DNA of 64,000 nucleotides from JAUVXJ01 sp964433755 (GTDB taxonomy: Bacteria; Chloroflexota; Anaerolineae; UBA7937; B3-Chlor), in the NCBI GenBank assembly GCA_964433755.1, contig CAYSSR010000006.1:101960-165959 (forward strand), written 5' to 3'. The position numbers and the translations under genes are program-made. A model generated the notes under the pieces. The model was given only the letters and a program-made list of their open reading frames with translations, did no database searches and had not been told where the DNA came from. Positions 43,089-51,710 of the stretch are shown here, piece by piece (within the stretch, counting starts at the first letter, position 1; the number at the start of each line of letters is the position of its first letter).

Positions 43089-43117
43089 TTTTCGTGCACT
43101 CTCCTTTATAGTATAAT
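43089..43117 (+). promoter_or_regulatory. dinG promoter, predicted leaderless
   Basis: A perfect TATAAT (43112-43117) lies exactly 7 nt before the dinG ATG; a weak TTTTCG (43089-43094) sits 17 bp upstream. No ribosome site exists between -10 and ATG, so a leaderless mRNA is predicted. Confidence 0.55.
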
Positions 43118-43124
43118 CCTCTCC

Positions 43125-45974
43125 ATGGCTCGCACTTACGTCTCTCTGGATCTGGAAACCACCGGCCTGGACCCCGACCACGACGCCATCATCGAGATCG
43201 GCGCGGTCAAGTTCCGGGACCAGAAGGTCCTGGACACCTTCTCCACCTTGGTCAGACCGGACCGCACCATCCCCTACCGCATCGAGCGGCTGACCGGCAT
43301 CCGCCAGGAGGACACAGACGGGGCCCCGACCGTATCCAGCTCGGTGGAGCACCTGGCCAGATTCATCCGGGACTATCCCATCATCGGCCACAACGTCAGC
43401 TTCGACCTGGGGTTCCTGCGCCGGCGCGGCCTGCTTCTGGCCAACGAATCGATCGATACCTTCGAGCTGGCCGTCATTCTGGTGCCCCACGCTGCCCGGT
43501 ACAGCCTGAGCAGGCTGGCCGAGGAGCTCGGGATCCCGTCGGACGGAGCACATCGCGCGCTGTCCGATGCCCACACTGCACGCAAGCTCTTCCTGGCTCT
43601 CCTGGAACGGGCCGCCAGGCTGGACATCGACACCATCGAGGAGATCAACGGCCTGGCTCAGGGGAGCCAGTGGCCACTGGCTCGCGTGTTCCTCGACCTC
43701 GCGCGCCAGAAGGTACGTACCGCCTTCACGGGCTCCATCCGCGAGCAACTGGCCGCCAAGGGCGCCCTCGGCGAAGACGTATCGGGACCCATCTTCGCCA
43801 GTCTGGCCGAAAGGGTGCCTCTCGAGCCTACCCTCGAGCTACAGCCCTTGGACATCGGCTCCCTGGCGGCCACGTTCGAGGAAGGCGGTCTCATCGCCCA
43901 GGAGTTCCCAGGCTACGAGCACCGGCCGCAGCAGGTAGAGATGATGCTGCGGGTGAGCGAGGCCTTCAACGAAGGTCAGTACCTGCTGGTCGAAGCGGGC
44001 ACGGGCACCGGCAAGTCCCTGGCCTATCTGCTTCCCGCAGCCCACTTCGCAGCCACCAACGCTCGGCACGTGGTCATCTCCACCAACACCATCAACCTTC
44101 AGGACCAGCTCTTCCTCAAGGACATCCCTGATCTCCAGCGTCTTCTGCCCTTCGAGGTCAAGGCGGCGCTGCTCAAGGGACGCGCCAACTACCTGTGTCC
44201 CCGCCGGCTGACAGCGCTCCGTCGCAGGACCGATCTCACCGTGGATGAGATCCGCGTGCTGGCCAAGATCCTGGTCTGGCTCCCGGGCACCACCACGGGA
44301 GACAGAGCCGAGCTCAACCTGCTGGGCGACGAGAATCTCATCTGGTCCAGACTCTCAGCGGAAGATGAATCCTGCAACCCCGAGCTCTGCTCTCACATCG
44401 GCAACTGCTTCTTCTATCGCGCTCGACAGCGAGCAGAGGAGGCCCATCTCATCGTCGTCAACCACTCGCTCTTGATCTCGAATGTGCTCACCGACAATCG
44501 CATCCTGCCCAGGTATGAGCATCTGATCATCGACGAAGCTCATCATCTGGAGGATGTGACGACCAGGCAACTGAGCTTCGAGGTCAGCCAGGCGAGGATG
44601 TTGAGCCTTCTGAGCACGCTCTCTCACAAGGCCGGGAACAGGACCTCTGGCCTCCTTCACGAGCTGCCCGGCCGTCTACGAGGCAGCGGTGTGCCCAAGC
44701 GCATCCAAGGAGAGCTAAGGGAGTACCTGGGGCAGGCAGATCAAGAGGCGGACCAGGCACGCAGGCGCGTGTACAACTTCTTCACAGCCCTGTCCCTGTT
44801 TCTGGACGAGTACCTACGGGCCGGTAGCCACTACGACCAGCGTATCCGTCTCACCGGCGGCCTCAGGGTGCAGCCGTCGTGGTCCGACGTGGAGATCGCC
44901 TGGGACAGTCTCGCAGAGTCACTCCGTAGCCTGGAGGAGCGCCTCGACTACCTCTACAAGAACCTGACCGGTCTGGAGGACGCCCGAATCGAGGAGTATG
45001 ACGACCTGCTGCACGAACTCCACGGCAAACTGCAACAGGTCAGAGAGGTGGTCGATCAAACGGAAGCCATCATCGCACAGCCGGTCGCGGAGGGCATTTA
45101 CTGGGCTTCCATAGGGGCCCAGGATCGGAGTATCACCCTTCGTGCGGCGCCGCTCGACGTGGGCGGTGAACTGGAGAGCCGGCTCTACTCCGACAAGGAG
45201 TGTCTCATCCTCACCTCCGCTACGTTGAGCACAGGATCGGACTGCCGCTACATTAGAGAAAGGCTCAACCTCTGGGCCGCCGACGAACTGGTCATTGGCT
45301 CTCCGTTCGACTTCGAGAGCTCCACGTTGCTCTACATACCGACCGACATACCCGAACCGGGACAGTCGTACTACCAGAGATCTGTGGAGCAGGTCCTCTC
45401 CGAGCTAGGGCAGGCTACCAGAGGCCGGACTATGGTTCTGTTCACTTCTTACAGTCAGTTGCGGTCCACCTACAAGGCCATCAGCCATCCGCTCGGAGAC
45501 GAGGGCATCGCAGTGTTGGGCCAGGGCATCGATGGCTCTCGCCACAACCTGCTCAGCAACCTCAAGGCCAATCCCGAGACCGTGATCCTGGGCACACGGA
45601 GCTACTGGGAGGGCGTGGATGTCGTCGGCGAGGCCCTCAGTTGTCTGGCTATCGCCCGGCTGCCTTTTCCGGTTCCCGACGATCCCATCTTCGCTGCGCG
45701 CAGCGAGACCTTCGACGACCCCTTCAGCCAGTTCGCCGTACCCCAGGCCATCCTCCGCTTCCGCCAGGGCTTCGGCCGCCTGATCAGGAGCAAGACCGAC
45801 CGCGGAGTCGTGGTGCTCCTGGACAAGCGCGTGCTGACCAGGTCCTATGGCAGGGCGTTCTTGGAAGCCATACCCACCTGCACGGTCCGACAGGGCTCCA
45901 TACAGGACCTGCCGCTGGCCGCTGCCCGGTGGATCGCGGGGGAGATGGTCAGCCAACCGGGGTTGGAGCTGTAG
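43125..45974 (+). CDS. dinG: DnaQ-type exonuclease fused to DinG-family helicase
   Basis: A 949-residue protein. Residues 1-170 are a DEDDh 3'-5' exonuclease: SLDLETTGLDPDHD (ExoI), IIGHNVSFDLGFL (ExoII) and GAHRALSDAHTARKLF (ExoIII). The rest is a superfamily 2 XPD/DinG helicase: Walker A VEAGTGTGKSLAYLLPAA, Walker B IIDEAHHLED, and late motifs including GTRSYWEGVDVVGEAL and RQGFGRLIRSKTDRGVVVLLD. The cysteines around CPRRL ... CNPELCSHIGNCFFY could hold an Fe-S cluster. This fused layout is common in Gram-positive DinG. ATG 43125 starts the exonuclease; the frame from 43086 lies in the promoter. Confidence 0.95.
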   Translation: MARTYVSLDLETTGLDPDHDAIIEIGAVKFRDQKVLDTFSTLVRPDRTIPYRIERLTGIRQEDTDGAPTVSSSVEHLARFIRDYPIIGHNVSFDLGFLRRRGLLLANESIDTFELAVILVPHAARYSLSRLAEELGIPSDGAHRALSDAHTARKLFLALLERAARLDIDTIEEINGLAQGSQWPLARVFLDLARQKVRTAFTGSIREQLAAKGALGEDVSGPIFASLAERVPLEPTLELQPLDIGSLAATFEEGGLIAQEFPGYEHRPQQVEMMLRVSEAFNEGQYLLVEAGTGTGKSLAYLLPAAHFAATNARHVVISTNTINLQDQLFLKDIPDLQRLLPFEVKAALLKGRANYLCPRRLTALRRRTDLTVDEIRVLAKILVWLPGTTTGDRAELNLLGDENLIWSRLSAEDESCNPELCSHIGNCFFYRARQRAEEAHLIVVNHSLLISNVLTDNRILPRYEHLIIDEAHHLEDVTTRQLSFEVSQARMLSLLSTLSHKAGNRTSGLLHELPGRLRGSGVPKRIQGELREYLGQADQEADQARRRVYNFFTALSLFLDEYLRAGSHYDQRIRLTGGLRVQPSWSDVEIAWDSLAESLRSLEERLDYLYKNLTGLEDARIEEYDDLLHELHGKLQQVREVVDQTEAIIAQPVAEGIYWASIGAQDRSITLRAAPLDVGGELESRLYSDKECLILTSATLSTGSDCRYIRERLNLWAADELVIGSPFDFESSTLLYIPTDIPEPGQSYYQRSVEQVLSELGQATRGRTMVLFTSYSQLRSTYKAISHPLGDEGIAVLGQGIDGSRHNLLSNLKANPETVILGTRSYWEGVDVVGEALSCLAIARLPFPVPDDPIFAARSETFDDPFSQFAVPQAILRFRQGFGRLIRSKTDRGVVVLLDKRVLTRSYGRAFLEAIPTCTVRQGSIQDLPLAAARWIAGEMVSQPGLEL

Positions 45975-46020
45975 CCAGCCGTCGAGCTAGAATGGTGTCA
46001 TCGTTGGAGGACTCACGCTC

Positions 46021-46944
46021 ATGACACAACATGGCGAATTCTCGAACGAGTTCTCCTGGTCCAAATCACGGGATTCCCTGTTCAACTTCTGTCTGCGCAG
46101 CTACTACCACCACTACTACGGCTCCTGGAACGGTTGGCGACACGACGCGCCCGCAGATGTCAGGGAGCTGTACGTGATGAAGAACCTCCAGAACCTGGGC
46201 ACGTGGCGCGGGACCGCAGTACACGACGTGGCACGGCAGGTAGTGGAAGGCTTGGCCCGCGGACGACCACTGCCTGTGGAGCAGGCCCTCTCCGTGCTCA
46301 GGGAGAGGATGCATCGTGACTTAGAGGATTCACGCACCGGGCGGTATCGTCGCCGCCCCAACCGCATGTGTGGCTTGCAGGAGCACTACTACGAGGTCCC
46401 TATCGAGGGCGGACTGCTGGAAGAGATTAGCGTGGACGCGGAAGGCGCTGTGAAGAGAGTGTACGGCACCCGCACCTACCAGGCGCTGCTCCAGTTGGGT
46501 CCCTCCAGCATCGTGGAATGCGAGAAGCTCCAGAGTACCACCCTGGCAGGGTCCAAAGTATGGGTCAGCCCGGACCTGATACTTCGCGGCTCCGACGACG
46601 GCTTGACTATCGTGGACTGGAAGACCGGCACCTCCTCATCAAGCGAGGAGGTCCGTCTCCAGTTGGCGATCTATGGCGTGTACGCTGTACGCACATACGG
46701 GGCCAGGACGCAACAGTTGCTCGGTGTGGAGGAGAATCTGCGCGCAGGCGAGGATCACGTCTACCCGCTGAACGAGCGGGTCTTGGACGAGGCGCGCACG
46801 TACGTGGAAGGCAGCATACGAAGAATGCAGGCGCTCCTCCGCGACCGGGAGAGGAACGTGGCCCTGGTCCGGGACTTTCCCATGACCGGTGAACTGGCTC
46901 GATGTACAGGGTGTAGATTCCGCCGAGCGTGTGACCGAGGTTGA
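46021..46944 (+). CDS. PD-(D/E)XK nuclease, Cas4/RecB-like with Fe-S cysteines
   Basis: A 307-residue protein. The nuclease core is VSPDLILRGSDDGLTIVDWKTG, with the PD and DWK residues of the PD-(D/E)XK superfamily, followed by a QLAIYGVYA helix. A single early Cys24 plus C295, C298 and C304 (CTGCRFRRAC) make the Cas4/AddB-type four-cysteine Fe-S arrangement. No CRISPR array or cas genes are nearby, so a stand-alone repair or processing nuclease is more likely. It lies 46 nt after dinG and is probably co-transcribed. GGAGG is about 10 nt before the ATG. Confidence 0.85.
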   Translation: MTQHGEFSNEFSWSKSRDSLFNFCLRSYYHHYYGSWNGWRHDAPADVRELYVMKNLQNLGTWRGTAVHDVARQVVEGLARGRPLPVEQALSVLRERMHRDLEDSRTGRYRRRPNRMCGLQEHYYEVPIEGGLLEEISVDAEGAVKRVYGTRTYQALLQLGPSSIVECEKLQSTTLAGSKVWVSPDLILRGSDDGLTIVDWKTGTSSSSEEVRLQLAIYGVYAVRTYGARTQQLLGVEENLRAGEDHVYPLNERVLDEARTYVEGSIRRMQALLRDRERNVALVRDFPMTGELARCTGCRFRRACDRG

Positions 46945-47010
46945 TAGGAAAGCAAACCGGGCTCCAAGCGCCTCGCAGCAGCAGGGACCCACTGGACAGA
47001 GGGTAGCTTC

Positions 47011-48291
47011 ATGGGACAGAAACTCAGGTTGCTCAAGCTGTTCATACTGGCGTGCGGATTGACCCTCATCGCGCTCGGTGCGGTATGCCTGGTGCTCTAC
47101 GTCCTCGTGCCCCTGACGTATCAGGGGCCGGACCTTCTGGCTACCAATCTGACTATCGCTTCCCTGGGTGTCATCACTCTGACCTCGGGCATCGCGCTCG
47201 CCTACCACGCGCGAGCCTCGCTGAGAGGACGGCCCTCGCGCGAGTTCCGTCCGCCGTCGGCCCGGCTACTGGCGCTGGTATTCGTACTCTGCCTGATAGT
47301 GGGCCAAGGCCTGATCTTCCTCGGCGGAGGGTCCACTGGCGCCGCGATTCTCTTTCCCCCCTTCCACATCCTGGCCGCCGCTTGCCCGGCCCTGGCTATC
47401 CTCGCCTACGTGGCCAGGTCCACCAGGACTGTGTCCTGGCGTTCCGCCAGCCTGGAGGTATCCCACGGAGCGCTGCTGGCCCCGATGACAGCTCTCGCCG
47501 CGGAGTTGATGGTCATCCTGGGCCTTGTCGTGGCCGTGTCCTTCATCGTCGTCTTCACACCAGGGGGTGCTGAGCGGTTGATGCAGTTGTCCGCAGACTT
47601 GCAGGATCCTGCCTGGGTGGAGACCCCGGAGAACCTGGCCCAACTCGTCCTCTCCCCCGCTGCCCTGGCGGTGATCGTTCTGGTGTTCGTTGTCCTTGCC
47701 CCACTGATAGAGGAGTTCCTGAAAGCGCTGGGGGTGCTGCTGCTGGGCTGCCGCCTACGCGGACGGGCGGAGGCCTGGGTCTGGGGAGTGGCCTGCGGTG
47801 CTGGCTTCGCTCTCGCTGAGAGTCTCTTCAACGGCTCCATCGCCCTGGAGGGTTGGGGGATAGTCGTGGTCACGCGTTGGGGAGCCAGCCTGATGCACTG
47901 CGTCGCCAGCGGCATCATGGGCCTGGGCTGGCACGATGCCCTCGTGTCCAGGCGTCCGTGGCGTCTCCTTACGGCCTACGCACGCAGCATCGGCATCCAT
48001 GCCCTCTGGAACGCAGCGGCGGTGGGCGTGGCGGTACCATCCTTGCTGGCCCTCACTACACCGGACAACGTGGTAGCGCAGGGCATCGCGGGGCTCATTC
48101 TCCTGGGCTCGCTGGCCGTACTCATTCTACTCAGCTTGTCTATCGCGGTGCTCCTGGTCCGCTCGACCAGGGCAGTCCGCACCACGGAAGCCGAGTCCAC
48201 TGCCCCTGCTCAGCAGCAGCCCTGGGACAGCGATGTCGACGGTCCGGGCCCCTGGCGAGACGACGCGACACGCTCAGAAGAGGACAATTGA
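47011..48291 (+). CDS. PrsW-like intramembrane protease
   Basis: A 426-residue polytopic membrane protein with about nine hydrophobic segments and a hydrophilic C-terminal tail. The PrsW motifs are in order: PLIEEFLKALG (EExxK glutamates), GFALAESLFN, LMHCVASGIMG and GIHALWNA. PrsW proteases cut anti-sigma factors or other membrane proteins. No sigma/anti-sigma pair is in the window, so the substrate is unknown. It follows the nuclease gene in the same direction. Confidence 0.8.
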   Translation: MGQKLRLLKLFILACGLTLIALGAVCLVLYVLVPLTYQGPDLLATNLTIASLGVITLTSGIALAYHARASLRGRPSREFRPPSARLLALVFVLCLIVGQGLIFLGGGSTGAAILFPPFHILAAACPALAILAYVARSTRTVSWRSASLEVSHGALLAPMTALAAELMVILGLVVAVSFIVVFTPGGAERLMQLSADLQDPAWVETPENLAQLVLSPAALAVIVLVFVVLAPLIEEFLKALGVLLLGCRLRGRAEAWVWGVACGAGFALAESLFNGSIALEGWGIVVVTRWGASLMHCVASGIMGLGWHDALVSRRPWRLLTAYARSIGIHALWNAAAVGVAVPSLLALTTPDNVVAQGIAGLILLGSLAVLILLSLSIAVLLVRSTRAVRTTEAESTAPAQQQPWDSDVDGPGPWRDDATRSEEDN

Positions 48292-48336
48292 GCTGTCTGA
48301 TCCCCTGGGGATCTGAAGCGCCTTTCGGAGGTGTAG

Positions 48337-48840
48337 ATGAAGCTCTTGGAGATGAAGGATCCTGACTGCCGCGGGTACGTTGACTTCCTCCTCAGGCAGT
48401 ATCGTCTCGTGGACGCCTACTGGTTTCTGGCCGTTGAAGACACTTTTGGCACCGAGGCAGCCGTCAGTCTCAACCAGGACATCTGGACCAAAATGGGCTC
48501 GGTGGCAGCCAGGGAGATCAAGGAGAGGTTCCCTCTGGAAGAGGAAGGCGTGGCTGGCGTGCTGGAGGCGCTCTCGTATTTCCCCTGGGCCACCATCGTG
48601 GGATGGGAGATGGAGGAGCACGACGGCGTGGCCCGGATACGTGTGCCCTACTGTCCGCCTCAGGCGGCACGGGTCAAGAGCGGGCGAGCAGCGTTTGCCT
48701 GCAAGTCCATGCACCTGGGCGAGTTCACCAACTTCGCCAGCGAGATAGACCAGCGCGTCGAGGTGCGCTGTCTGATGGCCCCTCCCGATCCCCACCCCGA
48801 CGACCTGTGGTGTGAGTGGGAGCTGAGGATGCGAGAGTAA
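48337..48840 (+). CDS. Conserved small protein, DUF6125-like
   Basis: A 167-residue soluble protein with no signal or membrane segments. It has the feel of the DUF6125 family: an N-terminal helical YVDFLLRQYRLVDAYWFLAVEDTFG stretch, a cysteine at CPP and CKSMHLGEFTNFA, and a CLMAPPDPHPDDLWCEWEL end. This assignment rests on general resemblance. GGAGGTG lies 5 nt before the ATG. Function unknown; it is the last gene of the dinG-side group. Confidence 0.55.
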   Translation: MKLLEMKDPDCRGYVDFLLRQYRLVDAYWFLAVEDTFGTEAAVSLNQDIWTKMGSVAAREIKERFPLEEEGVAGVLEALSYFPWATIVGWEMEEHDGVARIRVPYCPPQAARVKSGRAAFACKSMHLGEFTNFASEIDQRVEVRCLMAPPDPHPDDLWCEWELRMRE

Positions 48841-48907
48841 GCAGCACAGCCTCTGATGAAAGCTCCCAGCGCAGGTCAGGGTCTCCGTCTCTATGTCGCG
48901 GCTCTCG

Positions 48908-49123
48908 TCAGTCGGTCACCTCCTCGGACGCATCTTCAGAATCCACCTGGGCTTTCAGGTCCCACAGCATCTCTCGCAAGGACATGATCTCTTCAACCAA
49001 CCTGGATCTCTCGCGACAATAGTCCTGGATGATCACCTCCAGATCAGCCAGCAAGAGGGACTTGTCCCGCAGGTCCCTCTCCAGTTGGCCAAGCTGCGCA
49101 AGGTCGTCTCTCCTCCCGCTCAT
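48908..49123 (-). CDS. Small coiled-coil protein
   Basis: A 71-residue acidic protein that is nearly all one heptad-patterned helix (LGQLERDLRDKSLLLADLEVIIQDYCRERSRLVEEIMSLREML). No domain was recognised. The ATG at 49123 is preferred; an upstream in-frame ATG at 49153 would add a glycine-rich stretch that is really the ribosome-binding region (GGGGGAGGAGAG). It is divergent from the two-component operon and shares its upstream region with the repeated GGTC boxes. Whether it is expressed is uncertain. Confidence 0.5.
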   Translation of the reverse strand: MSGRRDDLAQLGQLERDLRDKSLLLADLEVIIQDYCRERSRLVEEIMSLREMLWDLKAQVDSEDASEEVTD

Positions 49124-49166
49124 CAATCCCTGCTCTCCTCCCCCACCTCCCATTTAACCACGGCAA

Positions 49167-49210
49167 GGTCCAAAGGGGGTCTAAGTCAGGTCTAAGTTGG
49201 GTCGTAATCG
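49167..49210. promoter_or_regulatory. Four 11-bp direct repeats, candidate operator for the adjacent regulator
   Basis: GGTC recurs at 49167, 49178, 49189 and 49200. The spacing is exactly 11 bp each time; the middle two boxes share GGTCTAAGT. OmpR/PhoB-type regulators bind head-to-tail repeats with this period. The array ends just where a -35 would be, ahead of a TATAAT at 49239-49244, upstream of a kinase-regulator operon encoding such a protein. Confidence 0.65.
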
Positions 49211-49238
49211 TCTTGCGGTCTGGCCCGCGAGAGTCTAT

Positions 49239-49244
49239 TATAAT
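49239..49244 (+). promoter_or_regulatory. -10 box of the two-component operon
   Basis: A perfect TATAAT lies 28 nt before the ATG at 49273. No -35 matches at 17 bp, consistent with activator-dependent expression through the upstream 11-bp repeats. Confidence 0.55.
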
Positions 49245-49272
49245 GGCAGCGATTCACGGTTCGAAGACTGAC

Positions 49273-50757
49273 ATGAAGCATTGGCATCAAGGCCAACTGT
49301 CTTTGCAGGTCGAGCGTCTGAAATGGGTCGCCGCAGGAGCGATCTTCGCTATTGCGTCGAGCTACGGCCTGTTACTACACCCTCTCGTGGCACGTCACTG
49401 GCCCGAGTCGGGATGGACTGTGGATGTGTTCTTCTGTGCTCTGTTGGGGTCGGTTGTGATCTGGTTGTGCCTCTCCTGGGTACGCCATCGACTACGACAG
49501 GAAGCGGGTGAGAACGAGCAACTGGCATCCCTGGTCAGAAGTTCGTGGGACCCCATTCTGAGCCTCGACGAAGGGTGGCAGATCCGCACCTGGAACCGTG
49601 GTGCCGAACTCATGTTCGGGTACCACCGGAACGAGGTCGTGGGGCAGCCATTCGACATGCTCCTCTCCCCCGGCTCCACGAATACCCTTCGGATGGAGGC
49701 AACGAGGAAGCTGGTCCAGGAGCAGGGACACGCGCAGGGCCGCGAGATGGAGTTGGTGACCAAGGATGGGAAGCCCGTATATGTACAATTGACGGCCAAC
49801 CTCATGCTGGCGAGCAGCGGAGAGGTGAGCGCTGTCTCCGTCGCAGTGACCGACGTCAGCGCGGCCAAAGAGGCGGAGGAGAGGATGCGCGCCCTGTATC
49901 GAGAGGTAGAGGAGAAGATGCGGGAGCGCACCAGGAAGCTGGAACTGGCCCGCCACGAACTTGAGATGAGCAACGCTCGGCTCCATCGCGCTTACGAAGA
50001 ACTCAAGGACCTGGACCAGCTCAAGTCCGACTTCGTGTCCATGGTCTCCCACGAACTGCGCTCGCCGTTGACCAACATCAGCGGAGCTATCGAGTTGATG
50101 CTACAACAGGAGAAACTCAGCGACGAGTACGTGCGCATCATGCTGGGTGTGGCGGGTGAACAGACCCAACGCCTGATCAGACTCGTGAAAGGCGTCCTCA
50201 ATGTCTCTCGCATACAGGCCGGCCAGCTCCATCTGGATCGATCTGCACTGGACCTCATGCCCGTGCTGGAACGAGTGATGACCACTCTTCAGGCCAATAC
50301 TGTATTCCACTGGTTTGAGTTGCCCACGAAGGACAACTGGCCACCGGTCTGGGGAGACGAAGACAGAATAGAGGAGATTCTCTTCAACCTCTTGGAGAAC
50401 GCCATCAAGTTCTCCCCCTCGGGTGGGTCCATCGTCATCGCCACGGAGGTGACCGAAAGCGAGATCATAGTTTCCATCACGGACCCAGGCATAGGCATCC
50501 CCTCAGACAAGCTGGATGGCATCTTTCGAAAGTTCTATCGGTTGGACAGTGAAGACTCCCGGCAGACCTACGGCTATGGCCTGGGCCTCTACATCACCAA
50601 GGCGCTGGTGGAAGCCCACGGAGGCAGGATCTGGGTGGATAGTCTTGAGGGGGAAGGCTCTACATTCAGCTTCACCCTGCCTCTGGCCTCGCACACGCCC
50701 TCCCCCACAGACGCCGATCTCGCTGAATCGGCGGCGTCGCAGGTGCATCACGAATGA
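49273..50757 (+). CDS. PAS-domain sensor histidine kinase
   Basis: A 494-residue kinase. Two membrane helices lie in the first 75 residues (WVAAGAIFAIASSYGLLL and VFFCALLGSVVIWLCLSWV). A PAS domain follows (ILSLDEGWQIRTWNRGAELMFGYHRNEVVGQPF), then a coiled coil, HisKA with phosphoacceptor SHELRSPLTN, and HATPase_c with N box NLLENAIKFSPSGG, G1 DPGIGIP and G2 YGLGLYI. The extracellular loop is short, so the signal is probably sensed in the membrane or by PAS. The ATG at 49273 is chosen because it lies downstream of the -10; the earlier ATG at 49243 overlaps it. The stop overlaps the regulator gene by 4 nt. Confidence 0.92.
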   Translation: MKHWHQGQLSLQVERLKWVAAGAIFAIASSYGLLLHPLVARHWPESGWTVDVFFCALLGSVVIWLCLSWVRHRLRQEAGENEQLASLVRSSWDPILSLDEGWQIRTWNRGAELMFGYHRNEVVGQPFDMLLSPGSTNTLRMEATRKLVQEQGHAQGREMELVTKDGKPVYVQLTANLMLASSGEVSAVSVAVTDVSAAKEAEERMRALYREVEEKMRERTRKLELARHELEMSNARLHRAYEELKDLDQLKSDFVSMVSHELRSPLTNISGAIELMLQQEKLSDEYVRIMLGVAGEQTQRLIRLVKGVLNVSRIQAGQLHLDRSALDLMPVLERVMTTLQANTVFHWFELPTKDNWPPVWGDEDRIEEILFNLLENAIKFSPSGGSIVIATEVTESEIIVSITDPGIGIPSDKLDGIFRKFYRLDSEDSRQTYGYGLGLYITKALVEAHGGRIWVDSLEGEGSTFSFTLPLASHTPSPTDADLAESAASQVHHE

Positions 50758-51440
50758 ACGAGACCATACTGATCATTGATGACGACAGGACGCTAATCGA
50801 CCTCCTCGGACAATCGCTGGGAAAAGCCGGTTACGAGATCATGAGCGCCACCAACGGCATAGATGGCCTACAGGTCTTGTACAAGCACAGCGTTGACCTG
50901 GTGATCCTGGATGTGATGATGCCTCGCATGGATGGTTGGGAGACTTGCTCCCGGATCAGAGACCTCTCTGACGTACCGGTGATCATGCTCACAGCCAAGG
51001 ATGAGGAGGCAGACGCACTCAAGGGATTCCAGTGTGGTGTGGACGACTACGTCACGAAGCCTTTCAGCTTCGCGGAGTTGACCGCACGAGTCAAAGCCGT
51101 CCTACAGAGGGCGCAGAAGACCCCTGCCGACGCGCTGAGGAAGGTATACGTCTTCGACGAGTTGGTGGTGGATGTGGAGAACTCCCGAGTAACGGTGCGG
51201 GGCAAACCTGTCAGCCTCACGCCTACTGAATTCCAGTTGCTGCTCACACTGGCGGAGAACGCCGGGCGTATCCTCTCCCACGAGCAGTTGCTGAGTCAGG
51301 TCTGGGGACCGGAGTACGTTGGGGAGCCCGGGTACGTCAAGCGCTATATATGGTACCTGCGGCAGAAGATTGAGGCGGACCCCAGCGCCCCCGAATACAT
51401 CATCACCGAGCGGGGTTTCGGCTACAAGCTAGGGGGCTAG
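50754..51440 (+). CDS. OmpR/PhoB-family response regulator
   Basis: A 228-residue regulator. The receiver has the acidic pair IIDDDR, phosphoacceptor in VDLVILDVMMPRMDGWE, T in MLTAKDEE and K in DDYVTKPFSFAEL. The C-terminal winged helix runs from VTVRGKPVSLTPTEFQLLLTLAENAGRILSHEQLL to KRYIWYLRQKIEADPSAPEYIITERGFGYKL. ATGA overlap with the kinase gene means translational coupling. The kinase is its evident partner, and the 11-bp repeats upstream of the operon are its likely binding site. Confidence 0.95.
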   Translation: MNETILIIDDDRTLIDLLGQSLGKAGYEIMSATNGIDGLQVLYKHSVDLVILDVMMPRMDGWETCSRIRDLSDVPVIMLTAKDEEADALKGFQCGVDDYVTKPFSFAELTARVKAVLQRAQKTPADALRKVYVFDELVVDVENSRVTVRGKPVSLTPTEFQLLLTLAENAGRILSHEQLLSQVWGPEYVGEPGYVKRYIWYLRQKIEADPSAPEYIITERGFGYKLGG

Positions 51441-51596
51441 GGCGCGCATCGTCCACCATGTCCTGCCGCGGCATCACCTTCTGAGCGGGCATCCCACACT
51501 ACTGTGCGCCGGAAGACGACCCGGGCGTCCTTTCTTTCTCACGCTGCGCCGTCGCCCTTCCTCTTGCCCTCTTGACTGCATAGTACTTTGGATCTA

Positions 51597-51626
51597 TTGA
51601 CGAGGCGGGTTCGCCTTCGCTATAAT
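51597..51626 (+). promoter_or_regulatory. Promoter of the secreted GEVED protein gene
   Basis: TTGACG (51597-51602) and a perfect TATAAT (51621-51626) are separated by 18 bp, about 85 nt before the ATG at 51711. A small GGCG/CGCC inverted repeat sits in the spacer. Confidence 0.65.
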
Positions 51627-51710
51627 GGAATGCGAGAACGTTGTCCACGATCTTGGCTCACGGCTGGAACGGCTTCCTCCGTTCCAAGAGTCCCGCCAGG
51701 GAGGCCCCGA

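Noticed and set aside
46021..46944. cas4 gene of a CRISPR-Cas system
   Set aside because: The Fe-S nuclease motifs fit, but no other cas gene or array lies in the window.
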